Source: Bacteroidales bacterium
GTDB taxonomy: Bacteria; Bacteroidota; Bacteroidia; Bacteroidales; JAADJA01
Assembly (NCBI GenBank): GCA_021106665.1
Contig: JAIOTR010000516.1
Location: forward strand, 1 to 5,640
Reading direction: 5' to 3'
Length of the DNA: 5,640 nt
A model generated the notes under the pieces. That model made no database searches, was not told the DNA's origin, and saw only the letters and a program-made list of their open reading frames with translations. The number at the start of each line of letters is the position of its first letter. Position 1 is the stretch's first letter. The position numbers and the translations under genes are program-made. Positions 4,728 to 5,640 of this stretch are shown here, in pieces.

Positions 4728-5640
4728 ATGAAACATCTAATCATCGGTACAGCAGGCCACGTGGATCATGGAAAAACAGCGCTGATAAAAGCACTGACAG
4801 ATATTGATTGCGATACTCACAAGGAAGAAAAGGAGCGGGGCATTACAATCAACCTTGGATTTTCACATCTTAATTTACCCTCCGGGGAATCTTTTGGAAT
4901 TGTAGATGTACCGGGACATAAAGATTTTATTAAAACAATGGTCGCCGGTGCTTTTGGGATTGATATTGTTTTACTTGTTGTTGCTGCCGATAGTGGTGTC
5001 ATGCCTCAGACTGCCGAGCATTTAAAGATCATTGAAATGCTTGGTGTGCAAAATGGAATTGTGGTGCTAAATAAAATTGATTTGGTTGATGAGGAAATGC
5101 TTGAGTTAGCGGAATTGGAAGTTTCAGAGTTTTTGGAAGGAACCAATCTCGAAAATGCTCCCATTATTAAGGTATCTTCTATTACAGGCGATGGAATTGA
5201 AACCCTTATTTCAGAGATCTCAAGTTTACTTCCTAAGATCAAAGAAAAAAATGCAATTGATCAGTTCAGGATGTATGTCGACAGGATATTTAATGTAAAA
5301 GGGATTGGTTTTGTAGTTACAGGATCTGTGCTGGAAGGGGAGGTGGAAACAGGAAAAGATTTGTATTTGCTTCCGGGTAAAAGTAAAAAAATAAAGGTCA
5401 GGAATATTGAACGGCATGGCGAAACAGTAACTAAAGTTGTTCAAGGTGACAGGGCGGCGCTTAACCTCGCAGGTTTAAAACTGGAAGATTACCATCGGGG
5501 AATGGTTTTATCTGATAAACTGATTGAAGATACTTCAATGGTAGATGCTGTTTTTGCACTTTTCGATGATAATTATAAAATCGGATTATGGACCAATGTG
5601 ATTTTTTATACCGGAACATTTGAATGCGCAGCCAGGATGC
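4728..5640 (+). CDS. selB: Selenocysteine-specific elongation factor SelB, N-terminal part, runs off the right edge
   Basis: SelB is an EF-Tu-like GTPase that carries Sec-tRNA(Sec) to the ribosome and binds the SECIS hairpin through a C-terminal winged-helix domain. The window holds 304 residues of a protein usually about 600 or more. Visible GTPase motifs: G1 GHVDHGKT (10-17), G2 KERGIT (35-40), G3 DVPGH (60-64), G4 NKID (115-118) and G5 around SS (150-151). The run KEEKERGITINLGF (33-45) is typical of SelB and not of EF-Tu. Domain II begins near 180 (FRMYVDRIFNVKGIGFVVTG) and reaches the RGMVLSD segment near 257-263; domain III starts about 270. The winged-helix RNA-binding part, which would read the SECIS proposed at 2327-2354, lies outside the window. 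The start ATG is 2 bases after the selA stop, consistent with translational coupling. Confidence 0.96.
   Translation, partial: MKHLIIGTAGHVDHGKTALIKALTDIDCDTHKEEKERGITINLGFSHLNLPSGESFGIVDVPGHKDFIKTMVAGAFGIDIVLLVVAADSGVMPQTAEHLKIIEMLGVQNGIVVLNKIDLVDEEMLELAELEVSEFLEGTNLENAPIIKVSSITGDGIETLISEISSLLPKIKEKNAIDQFRMYVDRIFNVKGIGFVVTGSVLEGEVETGKDLYLLPGKSKKIKVRNIERHGETVTKVVQGDRAALNLAGLKLEDYHRGMVLSDKLIEDTSMVDAVFALFDDNYKIGLWTNVIFYTGTFECAARM

Noticed and set aside
1..5640. CRISPR arrays, insertion sequences, attachment sites
   Set aside because: I found no regularly spaced direct repeats, transposase motifs, integrase, or tRNA 3'-end duplication anywhere in the window.

Overview
The window looks like a chromosomal segment from a member of the Bacteroidota or a close relative in the FCB group. 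The evidence is AT-rich DNA, a protein ending in a type IX secretion (Por) sorting domain, a TAnnTTTG-type promoter element, and transporter and epimerase sequences of a type familiar from that phylum. The placement is inferred from these features, not from a database search.

Layout. At the left edge, on the minus strand, is the N-terminal part of an Nramp-family membrane transporter (1-452), with a plausible Bacteroidota promoter and an inverted repeat upstream. A small unrecognised plus-strand frame without an ATG follows (645-995). Convergent with it is a decayed, internally deleted C-terminal scrap of an NAD-dependent sugar epimerase (1004-1192, minus strand). From about 1250 to the right edge everything is on the plus strand and is tied to selenocysteine (Sec).

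The core is a 598-codon gene (1283-3079) that stays in one frame across an internal TGA at 2312-2314. It encodes a signal peptide, an N-terminal beta-rich region, a CARDB-like region, an alpha/beta domain holding C-x-x-U next to another Cys (C339, C341, U344), and a type IX sorting tail. Three perfect-arm inverted repeats lie head to tail over the TGA. The third resembles a bacterial SECIS in distance from the UGA and in its bulge. Next comes a tRNA with a UCA anticodon and long variable arm (selC, about 3182-3273), then selA (3313-4725), then selB (4728 to the edge, incomplete), with only 2 bases between selA and selB.

How they work together: seryl-tRNA(Sec) from selC is converted to Sec-tRNA by SelA, and SelB delivers it to UGA codons marked by a SECIS hairpin. 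SelA needs selenophosphate from SelD, which is not in the window. The gene directly upstream carries an in-frame TGA in a CxxU setting, so the simplest reading is a secreted or surface-attached selenoprotein encoded beside the machinery that decodes it. I do not recognise it as a described selenoprotein family. The main competing explanation is a nonsense mutation in an otherwise intact gene.
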